Made by a program: the position numbers and the translations under genes | Notes under the pieces: generated by a model | Databases searched by the model: none | Told to the model about the DNA's origin: nothing | Seen by the model: the letters and a program-made list of their open reading frames with translations, nothing else | NCBI RefSeq assembly: GCF_037203605.1 | Contig: NZ_JBBDHC010000005.1 | Span: forward strand, 62,001 to 126,000 | Length of the DNA stretch: 64,000 nucleotides | Reading direction: 5' to 3' | From: Denitratimonas tolerans | GTDB taxonomy: Bacteria > Pseudomonadota > Gammaproteobacteria > Xanthomonadales > Xanthomonadaceae | Part shown: positions 9,451 through 19,991 of the stretch, piece after piece | How positions within the stretch are numbered: the stretch's first letter is position 1 | How the letters are laid out: each line of letters opens with the position of its first letter

Positions 9451-9479
9451 GTTACACAATGTTTGACATTATGTCGCAA
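9451..9479 (-). promoter_or_regulatory. promoter with a dyad operator in its spacer, for the gene at 9083-9430
   Basis: On the minus strand a -35-like TTGCGA (9474-9479) and a -10-like TGTAAC (9451-9456) are separated by exactly 17 bases. Almost the whole spacer is a dyad: arms of 9 bases (9454-9462 and 9466-9474) around a 3-base centre, with one mismatch. This is how many repressor sites sit on promoters. The regulator is unknown. Confidence 0.4.
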
Positions 9480-9513
9480 CTCGCCGCGGCGTGCGCGCCG
9501 CGTTCCGGAAACG

Positions 9514-9541
9514 AGAAGGGCCGCAGACGGCGGCCCTTTCG
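9514..9541 (-). terminator. rho-independent terminator of rpmJ
   Basis: A perfect 9-bp GC-rich stem (AAGGGCCGC and its complement) with a 4-5 base loop lies 35 bases after the rpmJ stop on the minus strand, followed by a T-containing stretch. It separates rpmJ from the downstream secreted-protein gene. Confidence 0.7.
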
Positions 9542-9573
9542 ACGCGCGATCCGGCAAGCCGGATCAGCCGCTC

Positions 9574-9699
9574 TCAGCGCTGGCGCGCCTTGAAACGCGG
9601 GTTGCTCTTGCAGATGACAAAGACCTTGCCACGGCGACGGACGACCTTGCAGTCACGGTGCCGGGACTTGGCCGACTTCAGCGAAGACAGCACTTTCAT
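9574..9699 (-). CDS. rpmJ: 50S ribosomal protein L36, YkgO type
   Basis: A 41-residue basic protein (MKVLSSLKSAKSRHRDCK... ending SNPRFKARQR). It matches the second L36 paralogue class (E. coli YkgO: MKVLNSLRTAKERH...), which keeps only two cysteines instead of the zinc ribbon of classical L36. As I remember, xanthomonads carry this form as their main L36. It stands alone here rather than at the end of the spc operon, and has its own promoter-like site and terminator. Confidence 0.93.
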   Translation of the reverse strand: MKVLSSLKSAKSRHRDCKVVRRRGKVFVICKSNPRFKARQR

Positions 9700-9735
9700 G
9701 ACGGAAACCCTCTGGGCAGGCAACAAAGACCGCCA

Positions 9736-9764
9736 ATGATAGTCGGCGGCAGCGCGGATCGCAA
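9736..9764 (-). promoter_or_regulatory. sigma70-type promoter candidate for rpmJ
   Basis: Minus strand: TTGCGA (9759-9764), 17-base spacer, TATCAT (9736-9741), about 30 bases upstream of the rpmJ start region. Good spacing, 4/6 and 5/6 matches to consensus. Confidence 0.45.
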
Positions 9765-9803
9765 TGGGTTAGACTCGTTCGCTTTGCTGACGCGAGTCCC
9801 GGC

Positions 9804-10256
9804 ATGACGCTCTATCTCTGGATCAAGCTGCTGCATCTGGTTTTCCTGATCGCCTTCATGGCCGTGGTGTTCTACCTGCCGCGCATCCTGGTGAACCTGG
9901 GCGAGGCCGGCAACCTGGCACCGGTGCGCGAGCGGCTGGCGCTGATGGGCCTGCGCCTGTATCGCTTCGGCCACGTCATGTTCGGGCTGGCCTTCCTGTT
10001 CGGTCTGGTGCTGTGGCTGGGCTATCGCGTGCTGCCGGACTTCCCCACGATGGTCGTCGCGGGCACCGGCTGGATGCACGCCAAGCTCGCGCTGGTGGTG
10101 GCGCTGTTCGTCTACCACGTCCACATGGGGCGGCGGGTCAAACGCATTGCGGCGGGTGGCGCGCTGCCCAGCCCCGGCGCGATGCGCGTGGTGAACGAGC
10201 TGCCGCTGCTGGCGCTGGTGGCGATCCTCTGGCTGGTGCTGCTCAAGCCGTTCTGA
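9804..10256 (+). CDS. hemJ: HemJ-type protoporphyrinogen IX oxidase / CopD-like membrane protein
   Basis: 150 residues with four predicted membrane helices. The family signature is visible: an N-terminal LWIKLLHLVFLIAFMA with the conserved histidine H11, FYLPRILVN, GWMHAKLAL and a C-terminal NELPLLALVAI. HemJ (UPF0093, TIGR00701) oxidises protoporphyrinogen IX to protoporphyrin IX in many gram-negatives that lack HemG and HemY. Because CopD-like names are often attached to the same family, the enzymatic role is inferred from the close motif match. It is monocistronic and converges on the cyclophilin gene, 12 bases away. Confidence 0.82.
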   Translation: MTLYLWIKLLHLVFLIAFMAVVFYLPRILVNLGEAGNLAPVRERLALMGLRLYRFGHVMFGLAFLFGLVLWLGYRVLPDFPTMVVAGTGWMHAKLALVVALFVYHVHMGRRVKRIAAGGALPSPGAMRVVNELPLLALVAILWLVLLKPF

Positions 10257-10268
10257 GGCAATCCGGTT

Positions 10269-11177
10269 TCACAGCGCCAGCCGTATCGGCACAGGCACGT
10301 TGCACAGCTCGATCCGGCCCACCGGATCGATGAACCATTCCTCATGCCGTACGCGCCGCGCCTGCACCAGGCGCTCGAAGGCGGGCGTGTCGGTGCGGAA
10401 GACCTCGATGGACAGGCGCTCGGATTCCGGAAGGTCGGAAGCCAGGCGCAGGCTGCGGATCGGCGTACGCTGTGCCGGGTCGGTGTAGAAGCCCATCGGT
10501 GCCGGCCCGCGCGGCAGGGACGAGAGGTGCTCGATGCCCGAGAGCACGCGCCCGACCGGGGTGATGTTGCGATCCAGATGGCGCGGAGCGTGGCCGATCA
10601 CTGCATACAGTTCGGCCCCGTTGCTGCTGTCGGCGGGATTGTCCCGGCCGGCACCGACCAGCCCGTAGCAGTGCGCCATCCACACCTTTCCGCGCGCCGG
10701 ATCGCGCGCCGCGGCAAAGCCGTCGACGAAGCCGACCTGTGGCGCATAGGCGTCGCGGCTGTCGATGCGGCGGAAGCCCGAGTCCGCTGCATCGCGCTCG
10801 AACTCCGCCGGCAGCCGCGCCCGGGCCTCGCCCGGCGCGCGGCGATGCTCGGGATTCCCGGCTTCCGGATCGCCCCACTGCGCCACGTAGTTGTCCTGCA
10901 CCCGCACGATAGCCAAGCCATCCCAATAGCGGGCGTGAGCCAGAGTGCGGATGTTGGCGACGTGCTCAGGCGCGAACTGCGGTGCCAGTTCGATCACCAC
11001 GCGTCCGCCGGGGAGGTCCATGTAGAGCGTGTTTTCCGGATCGGGCCGACGCCAGTCCGCCGCGCTGGAGGCGGCGAGCACCTCGGCAAGGGTCGCTGCC
11101 GGCGCAGAGGGTGCGGCAATCGCCAGGCAGGGCAGGGCGCAGGCGAGCAGCAGTGCGGTCGGGCGCAGCAGGGACAT
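10269..11177 (-). CDS. secreted cyclophilin-type peptidyl-prolyl isomerase
   Basis: 302 residues. A signal peptide (MSLLRPTALLLACALPCLAIAAPS) precedes a divergent cyclophilin domain: LPGGRVVIELAPQFAPEHV, then a YWDGLAIVRVQDNYVAQWGDP stretch equivalent to the usual YDGxxFHRVxxxFMxQGGDP. The arginine of the active site is kept, but the Phe/His context differs, and the protein is far longer than a minimal cyclophilin (~165), with a C-terminal extension of unknown role. The start at 11177 is chosen because the signal peptide begins there. Divergent from the TonB receptor gene. Confidence 0.8.
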   Translation of the reverse strand: MSLLRPTALLLACALPCLAIAAPSAPAATLAEVLAASSAADWRRPDPENTLYMDLPGGRVVIELAPQFAPEHVANIRTLAHARYWDGLAIVRVQDNYVAQWGDPEAGNPEHRRAPGEARARLPAEFERDAADSGFRRIDSRDAYAPQVGFVDGFAAARDPARGKVWMAHCYGLVGAGRDNPADSSNGAELYAVIGHAPRHLDRNITPVGRVLSGIEHLSSLPRGPAPMGFYTDPAQRTPIRSLRLASDLPESERLSIEVFRTDTPAFERLVQARRVRHEEWFIDPVGRIELCNVPVPIRLAL

Positions 11178-11321
11178 GGCGGCTTCCAGATCAGGGTGGG
11201 TGCAGTCTAGGGGCCTGCGCGGCAAAGGTGCAGCGGCGTCGGACCGTGGCTTGCGCAGGGCGGCGCGGCTGCGCAGACTCGCCGCATGCACGATGCGTCA
11301 CTGCCTCTCGCATCGCATGCG

Positions 11322-13454
11322 ATGCGGCCACTCGCCTGCGCAGCCGTCGGGCTGCTGCTGGCGCTGCCGTGTGCCCGTGCCGCCGAATCCGGGGCCGCGC
11401 CGGATGTGCCGGATGTACCGGATGCGATACCGGTGCTCGTGGTGACGCCGGGCCTGCGCGCAGAGGATGCATTCGCGGTTCCCGCCTCGGTCACCGCACT
11501 TGACGTGGATCTGGCGGGGCGCGGTGGGCCCGGCGTGGGGCTTTCGGAGACGCTGCGGCGGGTGCCGGGCGTGCTGTCGCGCTCGCGCCAGAACCATGCG
11601 CAGGACGAACAGCTTTCGATTCGCGGCTTCGGCGCGCGTTCCAGCTTCGGGGTTCGCGGCGTGCGGCTCCTGGTCGACGGCATTCCCGCCACCATGCCGG
11701 ACGGACAGGGGCAGATGTCCCACGTCGATCTGGCCTCGGCGGCGCGGGTGGAGGTGCTGCGCGGGCCGTTTTCGGCGCTCTACGGCAATGCCGCTGGCGG
11801 GGTGGTGCAGGTTTTCAGCGCCGGCGGCACGCCGGAGCCTGAATGGAGCCTGCGCCTGGGCGGTGGCAGCCACGGCCTGGAGCGCGCGCATGCGTCCGCG
11901 CGCGGGCGCACCGACGTGATCGACTACAGCGTGGCCACGGGCGTCTTCCGCAGCGACGGGTTCCGCCGCCACAGCCGGGCCGAGCGACGCCACGGCAACG
12001 CGCGGCTCGAGTTTCCGCTGCGCGGCGACGGCCGGCTCGTCCTGCTGGCCAACGCGATGGATCAGCCGCTGGCCGAGGATCCGCAAGGGCTCACTGCCGC
12101 CCAGTTCCGCACCGATCCGCGCCAGGCATCGGCCCAGGCGCTGGCCTTCGACACCCGCAAAGAGGTGCGCCAAAACCAGGGCGGCGCGATCTATGAGCGC
12201 GCCCTGGGCGCGCAGGTTTCGCTGCGCGCCATGGCCTACTGGGGCGAGCGCGACATGCGCCAGTTCCTCGCGGTGCCGGTGGCGGCGCAGGCCAGCCCGC
12301 TCAGCGCGGGCGGCGTGGTCGGGCTGGATGGCGACTACGGTGGCGCAGACCTGCGCGCCTCGCATGAAGGCCGCCTGCGCGATCGCCCGTTCGCCCTCAC
12401 GCTGGGCCTTGCCGCGGACCACCAGCGCCAGCACCGCCAGGGCTGGGAAAACTTCGCCGCGGGTCAGCTTGGCGTGGTCGGGTCGCTGCGCCGCGACCAG
12501 CGCGATGCGGCATCCAGCCGGGACGTCTACGCGCAGCTCCGCTGGGAACCGGTGCCGCGCTGGGCGCTGAACCTCGGCGCGCGCAGCAGCGAGGTGCGGC
12601 TGCGTTCGCGCGATCGCTACATCACCGCGTCCAATCCGGACGACAGCGGCAGGGCGACCTACCGCGGCACCCGACCGGTCGCCGGCCTGGTCTTCCAGGC
12701 GAGCCCCGCGTGGCGTGCGTACGCTTCCTTCGGGCGCGGTTTCGAAACGCCGACGCTCAGCGAGGTGGCCTATCGTCCGGATGCCGCCAGCGGCCTGAAC
12801 CTGGACCTGCGCCCGGCCACCACCGCAAGCGTCGAACTGGGCGTCAAGTGGCGCGGCCATCGCGATGCGATGCTCGATCTGGCCCTGTTCGACGCCGCCA
12901 CGCGCGCGGAGATCGCGGTCCTCGCCAGCGCGGGTGGGCGCACCGTCTATCACAACGTCGGACGTTCGCGGCGGCGCGGCCTGGAGGCCATGCTGCGCCT
13001 GCCGCTGGGCGAGGCGTGGACGCTGCACGCGGCCTGGACCTGGCTCGATGCGCACTATCGGGACGGCTTTGGCGCGTGCGATGCGGCCGGGCGGTGCGCC
13101 GTGCCGGCCGGCGCGCGGATACCGGGCGTGCCGCGCGCCGCGCTGGCCGGCGAACTGCGCTGGTCCAACGGCCGCGGCCTGAGCGCCGCGCTGCATCTGG
13201 ATGCCGTCGGCAGGATGCCGGCGGACGACGCCGGCCGCACGTTCGCCCCGGGTTTTGCGACGCTGGGCTTCAGCGCCGGGCAGGAATACGACCTGGGCCA
13301 GTATCGCCTCGCCCCCTTTGTCCGCATCGACAACGCATTCAGCCGGTCCCACGTCGGCTCGGTCATCGTCAACCAGGCTTCCGGTGCCAGCCTCGAGCCG
13401 GCCCCCGATCGCAGTCTGTGGCTGGGGATCCGCGTCAGCCGCAGCGCCCGCTGA
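11322..13454 (+). CDS. TonB-dependent outer-membrane receptor (siderophore/metal type, substrate unknown)
   Basis: 710 residues. A signal peptide (MRPLACAAVGLLLALPCARA) is followed by a TonB box-like IPVLVVTPG, a plug domain with LSETLRRVPGVLSRSR, QLSIRGFGARSSFGVRGVRL and RVEVLRGPFSALYGNAAGGV, and a ~550-residue barrel. Length fits the siderophore-receptor group rather than the long Oar group seen at 24.8 kb. The last residues (WLGIRVSRSAR) do not end in the usual aromatic residue. An upstream in-frame start at 11286 would put twelve residues before the signal peptide. No Fur box or TonB/ExbB genes are adjacent, so the ligand cannot be named. Confidence 0.88.
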   Translation: MRPLACAAVGLLLALPCARAAESGAAPDVPDVPDAIPVLVVTPGLRAEDAFAVPASVTALDVDLAGRGGPGVGLSETLRRVPGVLSRSRQNHAQDEQLSIRGFGARSSFGVRGVRLLVDGIPATMPDGQGQMSHVDLASAARVEVLRGPFSALYGNAAGGVVQVFSAGGTPEPEWSLRLGGGSHGLERAHASARGRTDVIDYSVATGVFRSDGFRRHSRAERRHGNARLEFPLRGDGRLVLLANAMDQPLAEDPQGLTAAQFRTDPRQASAQALAFDTRKEVRQNQGGAIYERALGAQVSLRAMAYWGERDMRQFLAVPVAAQASPLSAGGVVGLDGDYGGADLRASHEGRLRDRPFALTLGLAADHQRQHRQGWENFAAGQLGVVGSLRRDQRDAASSRDVYAQLRWEPVPRWALNLGARSSEVRLRSRDRYITASNPDDSGRATYRGTRPVAGLVFQASPAWRAYASFGRGFETPTLSEVAYRPDAASGLNLDLRPATTASVELGVKWRGHRDAMLDLALFDAATRAEIAVLASAGGRTVYHNVGRSRRRGLEAMLRLPLGEAWTLHAAWTWLDAHYRDGFGACDAAGRCAVPAGARIPGVPRAALAGELRWSNGRGLSAALHLDAVGRMPADDAGRTFAPGFATLGFSAGQEYDLGQYRLAPFVRIDNAFSRSHVGSVIVNQASGASLEPAPDRSLWLGIRVSRSAR

Positions 13455-13552
13455 CCGCGCGGGAATCGCCGGACTGCCGCCTTTCCGACGCGTCCGGCCG
13501 CCGCAGGACGGGCGGAGGTTCGCCAACCCGCAGCTGCCGCGCCCTCCCGCTA

Positions 13553-13581
13553 TTGCAGAGGGAGATACTTGTTCCTATAAT
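13553..13581 (+). promoter_or_regulatory. sigma70 promoter of the initiator tRNA gene
   Basis: TTGCAG (13553-13558), 17-base spacer, perfect TATAAT (13576-13581). The predicted transcription start is only ~6 bases before the tRNA. One of the best-matching promoters in the window. Confidence 0.75.
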
Positions 13582-13593
13582 GAGCGACTCTGC

Positions 13594-13670
13594 TGCGGGG
13601 TGGAGCAGTCTGGCAGCTCGTCGGGCTCATAACCCGAAGGTCGCAGGTTCAAATCCTGCCCCCGCTACCA
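13594..13670 (+). tRNA. initiator tRNA-fMet (CAU)
   Basis: A 77-nt cloverleaf with encoded CCA and anticodon CAT at 13628-13630. Initiator hallmarks are present: three consecutive G:C pairs in the anticodon stem, the A11:U24 pair, and no Watson-Crick pair at 1:72. Here the 1:72 position is U:U instead of the usual C:A. Placed upstream of rimP-nusA-infB, as in many gammaproteobacteria (metY-rimP-nusA-infB). Confidence 0.96.
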
Positions 13671-13682
13671 GTTCGGTGATGA

Positions 13683-13712
13683 GAGGGCCTCTTCGGAGGC
13701 TCTTTCATTTGC
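13683..13712 (+). terminator. terminator candidate after tRNA-fMet
   Basis: An imperfect ~10-bp stem with a UUCG tetraloop (GGCCTC-TTCG-GAGGCTC core) is followed by TTTCATTT. UUCG-capped stems with a T run are typical intrinsic terminators; the G:T wobbles make it weaker than the next one. Confidence 0.5.
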
Positions 13713-13745
13713 CGGACCGAGGAAGGTCCGCAGGCGGACTTTCCT

Positions 13746-13765
13746 GGAGGCCTGGCCAGGCCTCC
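13746..13765. repeat. perfect 20-base palindrome between tRNA-fMet and rimP
   Basis: Both halves are exact complements with no loop, centred between 13755 and 13756. It may be an operator or a hairpin in the leader transcript running from the tRNA into rimP. No known consensus recognised. Confidence 0.6.
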
Positions 13766-13785
13766 GTGAAACCGGACTGGACTGC

Positions 13786-13811
13786 AAGGGGCCTCGTGCC
13801 CCTTTTCTTTT
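13786..13811 (+). terminator. intrinsic terminator/attenuator upstream of rimP
   Basis: A perfect 7-bp stem AAGGGGC/GCCCCTT with a 5-base loop, followed by TTCTTTT. It lies 30 bases before the rimP start and would terminate read-through from the tRNA. Since the operon encodes NusA, an antitermination-sensitive attenuator here is plausible but only inference. Confidence 0.65.
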
Positions 13812-13841
13812 GCTTTGAACAAGGTGTTGCCCGTTTTTTCC

Positions 13842-14363
13842 ATGACCTCGATCGAACGCGACATCGAAGCGCTGCTGTCCCCTGCCGTGACCGCGCTCGG
13901 GCTTGAGCTGCTTGGCGTGGAGTTCATCCCCGGCAGCGGCAACGCGGTGCTTCGGCTGTACATCGACGAGCCGGAGCGCGGGGTGACGCTGGAGGACTGC
14001 GAGGCGGTCAGCCGCGAAGTCAGCGCGCTGCTGGACGTGAACGATCCGATCGAGACGCACTACACGTTGGAGGTCTCCTCGCCGGGGCTGGACCGCCCGC
14101 TGTTCAAGCCGGCGCAGTACGCGCGCTTCATTGGGCAGGCGGCCAAACTGACGCTGGAGTTCCCGCAGGACGGGCGCCGCCGTTTCCAGGGGCCGATCCT
14201 TGCGGTCGACGGCGACAGCATCACCATCGAACAGGACGGGCAGCCCGTGGCGCTGGTCTGTTCGGCCATCCAGAAGGCCCGGCTGGTCCCGGTCTTCGAG
14301 CCACCCGCCAAGCCCGGGCGCGCGCCTTCCGGCGGCACCCGGCAGAAACAGCGCGATTCGTGA
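13842..14363 (+). CDS. rimP: ribosome maturation factor RimP
   Basis: 173 residues; needed for 30S subunit maturation. Seen: the N-terminal ALLSPAVTALGLELLGVEFIPG, the LEDCEAVSREVSALLDV helix, then the family signature YTLEVSSPGLDRPL and a C-terminal Sm-like domain. The start is set at MTSIERD (13842), which fits family N-termini; a start nine codons earlier (13815) is less likely. First gene of the rimP-nusA-infB-rbfA-truB operon. Confidence 0.93.
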   Translation: MTSIERDIEALLSPAVTALGLELLGVEFIPGSGNAVLRLYIDEPERGVTLEDCEAVSREVSALLDVNDPIETHYTLEVSSPGLDRPLFKPAQYARFIGQAAKLTLEFPQDGRRRFQGPILAVDGDSITIEQDGQPVALVCSAIQKARLVPVFEPPAKPGRAPSGGTRQKQRDS

Positions 14364-14422
14364 GGATCGCCTGATTTTCGTCAACTCGACAGGGCCGTGA
14401 GCGGTCCGACGGAGCGATACAG

Positions 14423-15910
14423 ATGAGCAAGGAACTGTTGAACGTCGTTGAAGCCGTCGCCCACGAAAAGGGTGTGGCGCGACAGGTCATCGTCGAGGCG
14501 ATGGAAGCGGCGCTGGCGTCCGCGGCCAAGAAACGCTACCCGGACGAAGACGTGACGATGCGCGTGACGATCGATCCGCGCAGCGGCGAGTACGAGACGT
14601 TCCGGCGCTGGGAAGTCGTGGCCGACGACGTGGTGATGGAATCCCCGTCGCGCCAGCTTCGTCTGATGGATGCCATCGACGTGCGCCCCGAGGCGCAGGT
14701 CGGCGAGTTCATCGAGGAACAGGTCGAAAACGCCGAGTTCGGGCGCATCGCGGCGCAGGCGGCCAAGCAGGTCATCGTGCAGCGCGTGCGCGAAGCCGAG
14801 CGCGCGCAGGTGGTCGAAGCCTACGCCGACCGGGTGGGCGAACTCCTCACCGGCGTGGTCAAGCGGGTCGAGCGCGGCAGCGTCTACATCGACCTGGGCG
14901 GCAACGCCGAGGCCTACATTTCCCGCGACAAGGCGATCCCGCGCGACACCATGCGCGCCGGCGACCGGGTGCGCGGCTATCTGGCCGAGGTTCGGGCCGA
15001 GTCGCGCGGCCCGCAGATCTTCATGTCGCGCACCGCTCCCGAGTTCATGATCGAGCTGTTCAAGCTCGAGGTGCCGGAAGTCGGCCAGGGGCTGGTGGAA
15101 ATCAAGGCCGCCGCGCGCGATCCGGGTGATCGCGCCAAGATCGCGGTGCTCGCCCACGACAGCCGTACCGATCCCATCGGCGCGTGTATCGGCATGCGCG
15201 GCTCGCGCGTGCAGGCGGTCTCCAACGAGCTCAACGGCGAACGCATCGACATCGTGCTGTGGGCCGAAAATCCCGCGCAGTTCGTGATCAATGCGATGGC
15301 ACCGGCCGAGGTGCAGTCGATCATCGTGGACGAGGAAAAGCACTCGATGGACATCGCCGTGGCCGAGGACAAGCTCGCCCAGGCGATCGGACGCGGCGGC
15401 CAGAACGTGCGTCTGGCCAGCAAGCTCACCGGCTGGCAGCTCAATGTGATGACCCAGGACCAGGTCACCGCCAAGAGCGAGGCCGAGCAGAACATCGCGC
15501 GGCAGGCATTCATCGACCGCCTCGAAGTGGACGAGGAAATCGCCGGAATCCTCGTGGCCGAAGGGTTTTCCTCGGTGGAGGAAGTGGCCTATGTTCCGGC
15601 CGCCGAGCTGCTGGCGATCGAAGGCTTCGACGAGGACATCGTGGAGGAGCTGCGCGCCCGTGCGCGTGATGCGTTGCTGAACGAGGCGCTGGCGGTCGAG
15701 GAGGGGCTGGACGAGAGCCAGCCGGCGGAAGATCTCCTGGAACTCGCCGGGATGAACGAGGCGCTCGCCTACGAGTTCGCCCGTCGCGGCATCCTGACGC
15801 GCGATGACCTGGCCGACATGGCCGTGGACGAGATCCTCGACGTCGAGGGACTCGATGCCGACAGTGCCGCCGCGCTCATCATGGAGGCGCGCAAGCACTG
15901 GTTTGAATGA
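14423..15910 (+). CDS. nusA: transcription termination/antitermination factor NusA
   Basis: 495 residues, same length as E. coli NusA. Order: an RNA polymerase-binding N-terminal domain (1-~130), an S1 domain starting near 135 (GVVKRVERGSVYIDLGG), two KH domains (LFKLEVPEVGQGLVEIK and the PIGACIGMRGSRVQ and AIGRGGQNVRLAS loops) and two C-terminal acidic repeats (~360-495) that bind the RNA polymerase alpha subunit and keep autoinhibition. The two C-terminal repeats are characteristic of gammaproteobacterial NusA. Acts in intrinsic termination, pausing and antitermination. Confidence 0.97.
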   Translation: MSKELLNVVEAVAHEKGVARQVIVEAMEAALASAAKKRYPDEDVTMRVTIDPRSGEYETFRRWEVVADDVVMESPSRQLRLMDAIDVRPEAQVGEFIEEQVENAEFGRIAAQAAKQVIVQRVREAERAQVVEAYADRVGELLTGVVKRVERGSVYIDLGGNAEAYISRDKAIPRDTMRAGDRVRGYLAEVRAESRGPQIFMSRTAPEFMIELFKLEVPEVGQGLVEIKAAARDPGDRAKIAVLAHDSRTDPIGACIGMRGSRVQAVSNELNGERIDIVLWAENPAQFVINAMAPAEVQSIIVDEEKHSMDIAVAEDKLAQAIGRGGQNVRLASKLTGWQLNVMTQDQVTAKSEAEQNIARQAFIDRLEVDEEIAGILVAEGFSSVEEVAYVPAAELLAIEGFDEDIVEELRARARDALLNEALAVEEGLDESQPAEDLLELAGMNEALAYEFARRGILTRDDLADMAVDEILDVEGLDADSAAALIMEARKHWFE

Positions 15911-15987
15911 CTGGGGGGCATCTTGCCAGCCCACGATAATCACGAATCCGCTCGCGTTTCGGGCGGGTCAAAGAGATAGGAAGTCGC

Positions 15988-18564
<2,577 letters not shown>

Positions 18565-18692
18565 GGCCGGGGATCGGGAATCGGGAGTGGGGAATCGTGA
18601 AAGCGGTTCCCCGTGCGCCCGGAGCCTGAATCCCGGACCCGCCGACGTCCTGCAATCCGATTCTCCATTCTCCATTCCCGATTCCCGGCCCC
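18565..18692. repeat. intergenic inverted repeat (GGGAATCGGGAAT family) between infB and rbfA
   Basis: Two arms built from iterations of a GGGAATCGGGA(A/G)T(G/A)G motif face each other: left 18565-18597, right 18658-18692 (reverse complement, imperfect). Around 60 bases of GC-rich sequence lie between. I remember such degenerate GGGAATC iterations as dispersed intergenic repeats in xanthomonads. The element fills the entire gap, from the last base of the infB stop to the base before the rbfA ATG, so rbfA has no recognisable Shine-Dalgarno. Confidence 0.8.
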
Positions 18693-19049
18693 ATGAAACG
18701 AAGCTTCAACCGCACCGACCGTGTCTCCGCCCAGCTTCGCCGCGACCTTGGCGAACTGGTGCACGCGGCCGTGCTCAACCATGGGCTGGCCTCGGCCAGC
18801 GTGTCCGATGTCGAGGTCACGCGCGATCTCGCGCATGCCAAGGTGTTCGTCACCGCGCTCGAAGCGGCGCGTTCGGCGGAAGTGGTGAAGGCGCTCAACG
18901 AGATGGCGCGCGAGCTGCGCTTCGAGCTGGGCCGCCGGGTGCGGCTGCGCACGGTTCCCGAACTGCACTTTCACTACGACGATTCGGTCGATCGCGGCGA
19001 GCGCATCGAGGCGCTGCTGCGCGAGGACCAGGATCGCGGGAATGCCTGA
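18693..19049 (+). CDS. rbfA: 30S ribosome-binding factor RbfA
   Basis: 118 residues; KH-fold factor that binds the 16S 5' helix in late 30S assembly. Seen: RTDRVSAQLRRDLGELVHAAV, VEVTRDLAHAKVFV and a C-terminal RTVPELHFHYDDSVDRGERI, all typical. It follows the inverted repeat directly and carries no visible ribosome-binding site; translation may rely on coupling or on unstructured exposure of the start. Standard neighbour of infB and truB. Confidence 0.95.
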   Translation: MKRSFNRTDRVSAQLRRDLGELVHAAVLNHGLASASVSDVEVTRDLAHAKVFVTALEAARSAEVVKALNEMARELRFELGRRVRLRTVPELHFHYDDSVDRGERIEALLREDQDRGNA

Positions 19050-19073
19050 TCGGGCGTTTCCTGACGCCGCACG

Positions 19074-19991
19074 ATGACGCCTTCCCCTTCGCGCGCTTGG
19101 CGTCCGGTTCACGGCATCGTGCTGCTGGACAAGCCACAAGGCCTCAGCTCCAACCAGGCGCTGCAGCGGGTCCGACGCATTTTCGGCGCCGAGAAGGGCG
19201 GCCACACCGGCGCGCTCGATCCGCTCGCGACCGGCCTGCTTCCGATCTGCCTGGGCGAGGCGACCAAGATCGCCGGGCTGCTGCTGGAGGGCGACAAGTG
19301 CTATCTCGCGCGCGTTGCGCTGGGCGTCGAAACCGATACCGATGATGCGGAAGGTCGCATGCTGCAGCAGCGCCCGGTGCCGGCGCTGGATCACGAGCGG
19401 GTGGCGGCGGCGTTGACGCCCTTCATCGGCCGCATCCGCCAGGCCCCGCCGCGCTACAGCGCCCTCAAGCAGGGTGGCGAGCCGCTCTACCGCAAGGCGC
19501 GGCGGGGCGAAGAGTTCGAGGTGCCCGAGCGCGAAGTCACCGTGCATGCCATCGCGCTGCGCGACATGGGCGAGGACTGGCTTGATCTGGAGGTCACCTG
19601 CGGCAGCGGCACCTATATCCGCAGCCTGGCGCGGGACCTCGGGCGCGCGCTGGGCTGCGGCGGACACATCGCGGCGCTGCGCCGGCGGTGGGTGGAACCG
19701 TTTCGCGCGCCGCGCATGTTCACTCTGGAGGAGCTGGCGGAACGGGCGCAGTCCGGTCCTGCCGGACTCGATGCCGTATTGCTGCCGATCGAGGCCGGCC
19801 TGGCGCACTGGCCCCGCATCGTGCTGGATCCGGCCCAGGCGCAGCGCCTGCGCCAGGGCCAGCGCTTCGCGGTATCGGCCGCCGACGGGCCGCAGCTGGC
19901 GCTGGACGCCGATGGAAAGGCTCTGGGCCTGGTCGACGTGGTGCGGGGCGTGCTGCAGGCGCGTCGCCTGTTCCAACGGCCTGCGGCCTGA
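19074..19991 (+). CDS. truB: tRNA pseudouridine(55) synthase TruB
   Basis: 305 residues. Makes pseudouridine 55 in the T-loop of tRNAs. Seen: GIVLLDKPQGLSSNQAL, then GGHTGALDPLATGLLP with the catalytic D49, the YxARVALG-type motif (CYLARVALGVETDTDD), RIRQAPPRYSALK and a C-terminal PUA-like extension. Last gene of the operon. In many gammaproteobacteria rpsO and pnp follow; here an unrelated sigma factor gene follows instead. Confidence 0.95.
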   Translation: MTPSPSRAWRPVHGIVLLDKPQGLSSNQALQRVRRIFGAEKGGHTGALDPLATGLLPICLGEATKIAGLLLEGDKCYLARVALGVETDTDDAEGRMLQQRPVPALDHERVAAALTPFIGRIRQAPPRYSALKQGGEPLYRKARRGEEFEVPEREVTVHAIALRDMGEDWLDLEVTCGSGTYIRSLARDLGRALGCGGHIAALRRRWVEPFRAPRMFTLEELAERAQSGPAGLDAVLLPIEAGLAHWPRIVLDPAQAQRLRQGQRFAVSAADGPQLALDADGKALGLVDVVRGVLQARRLFQRPAA

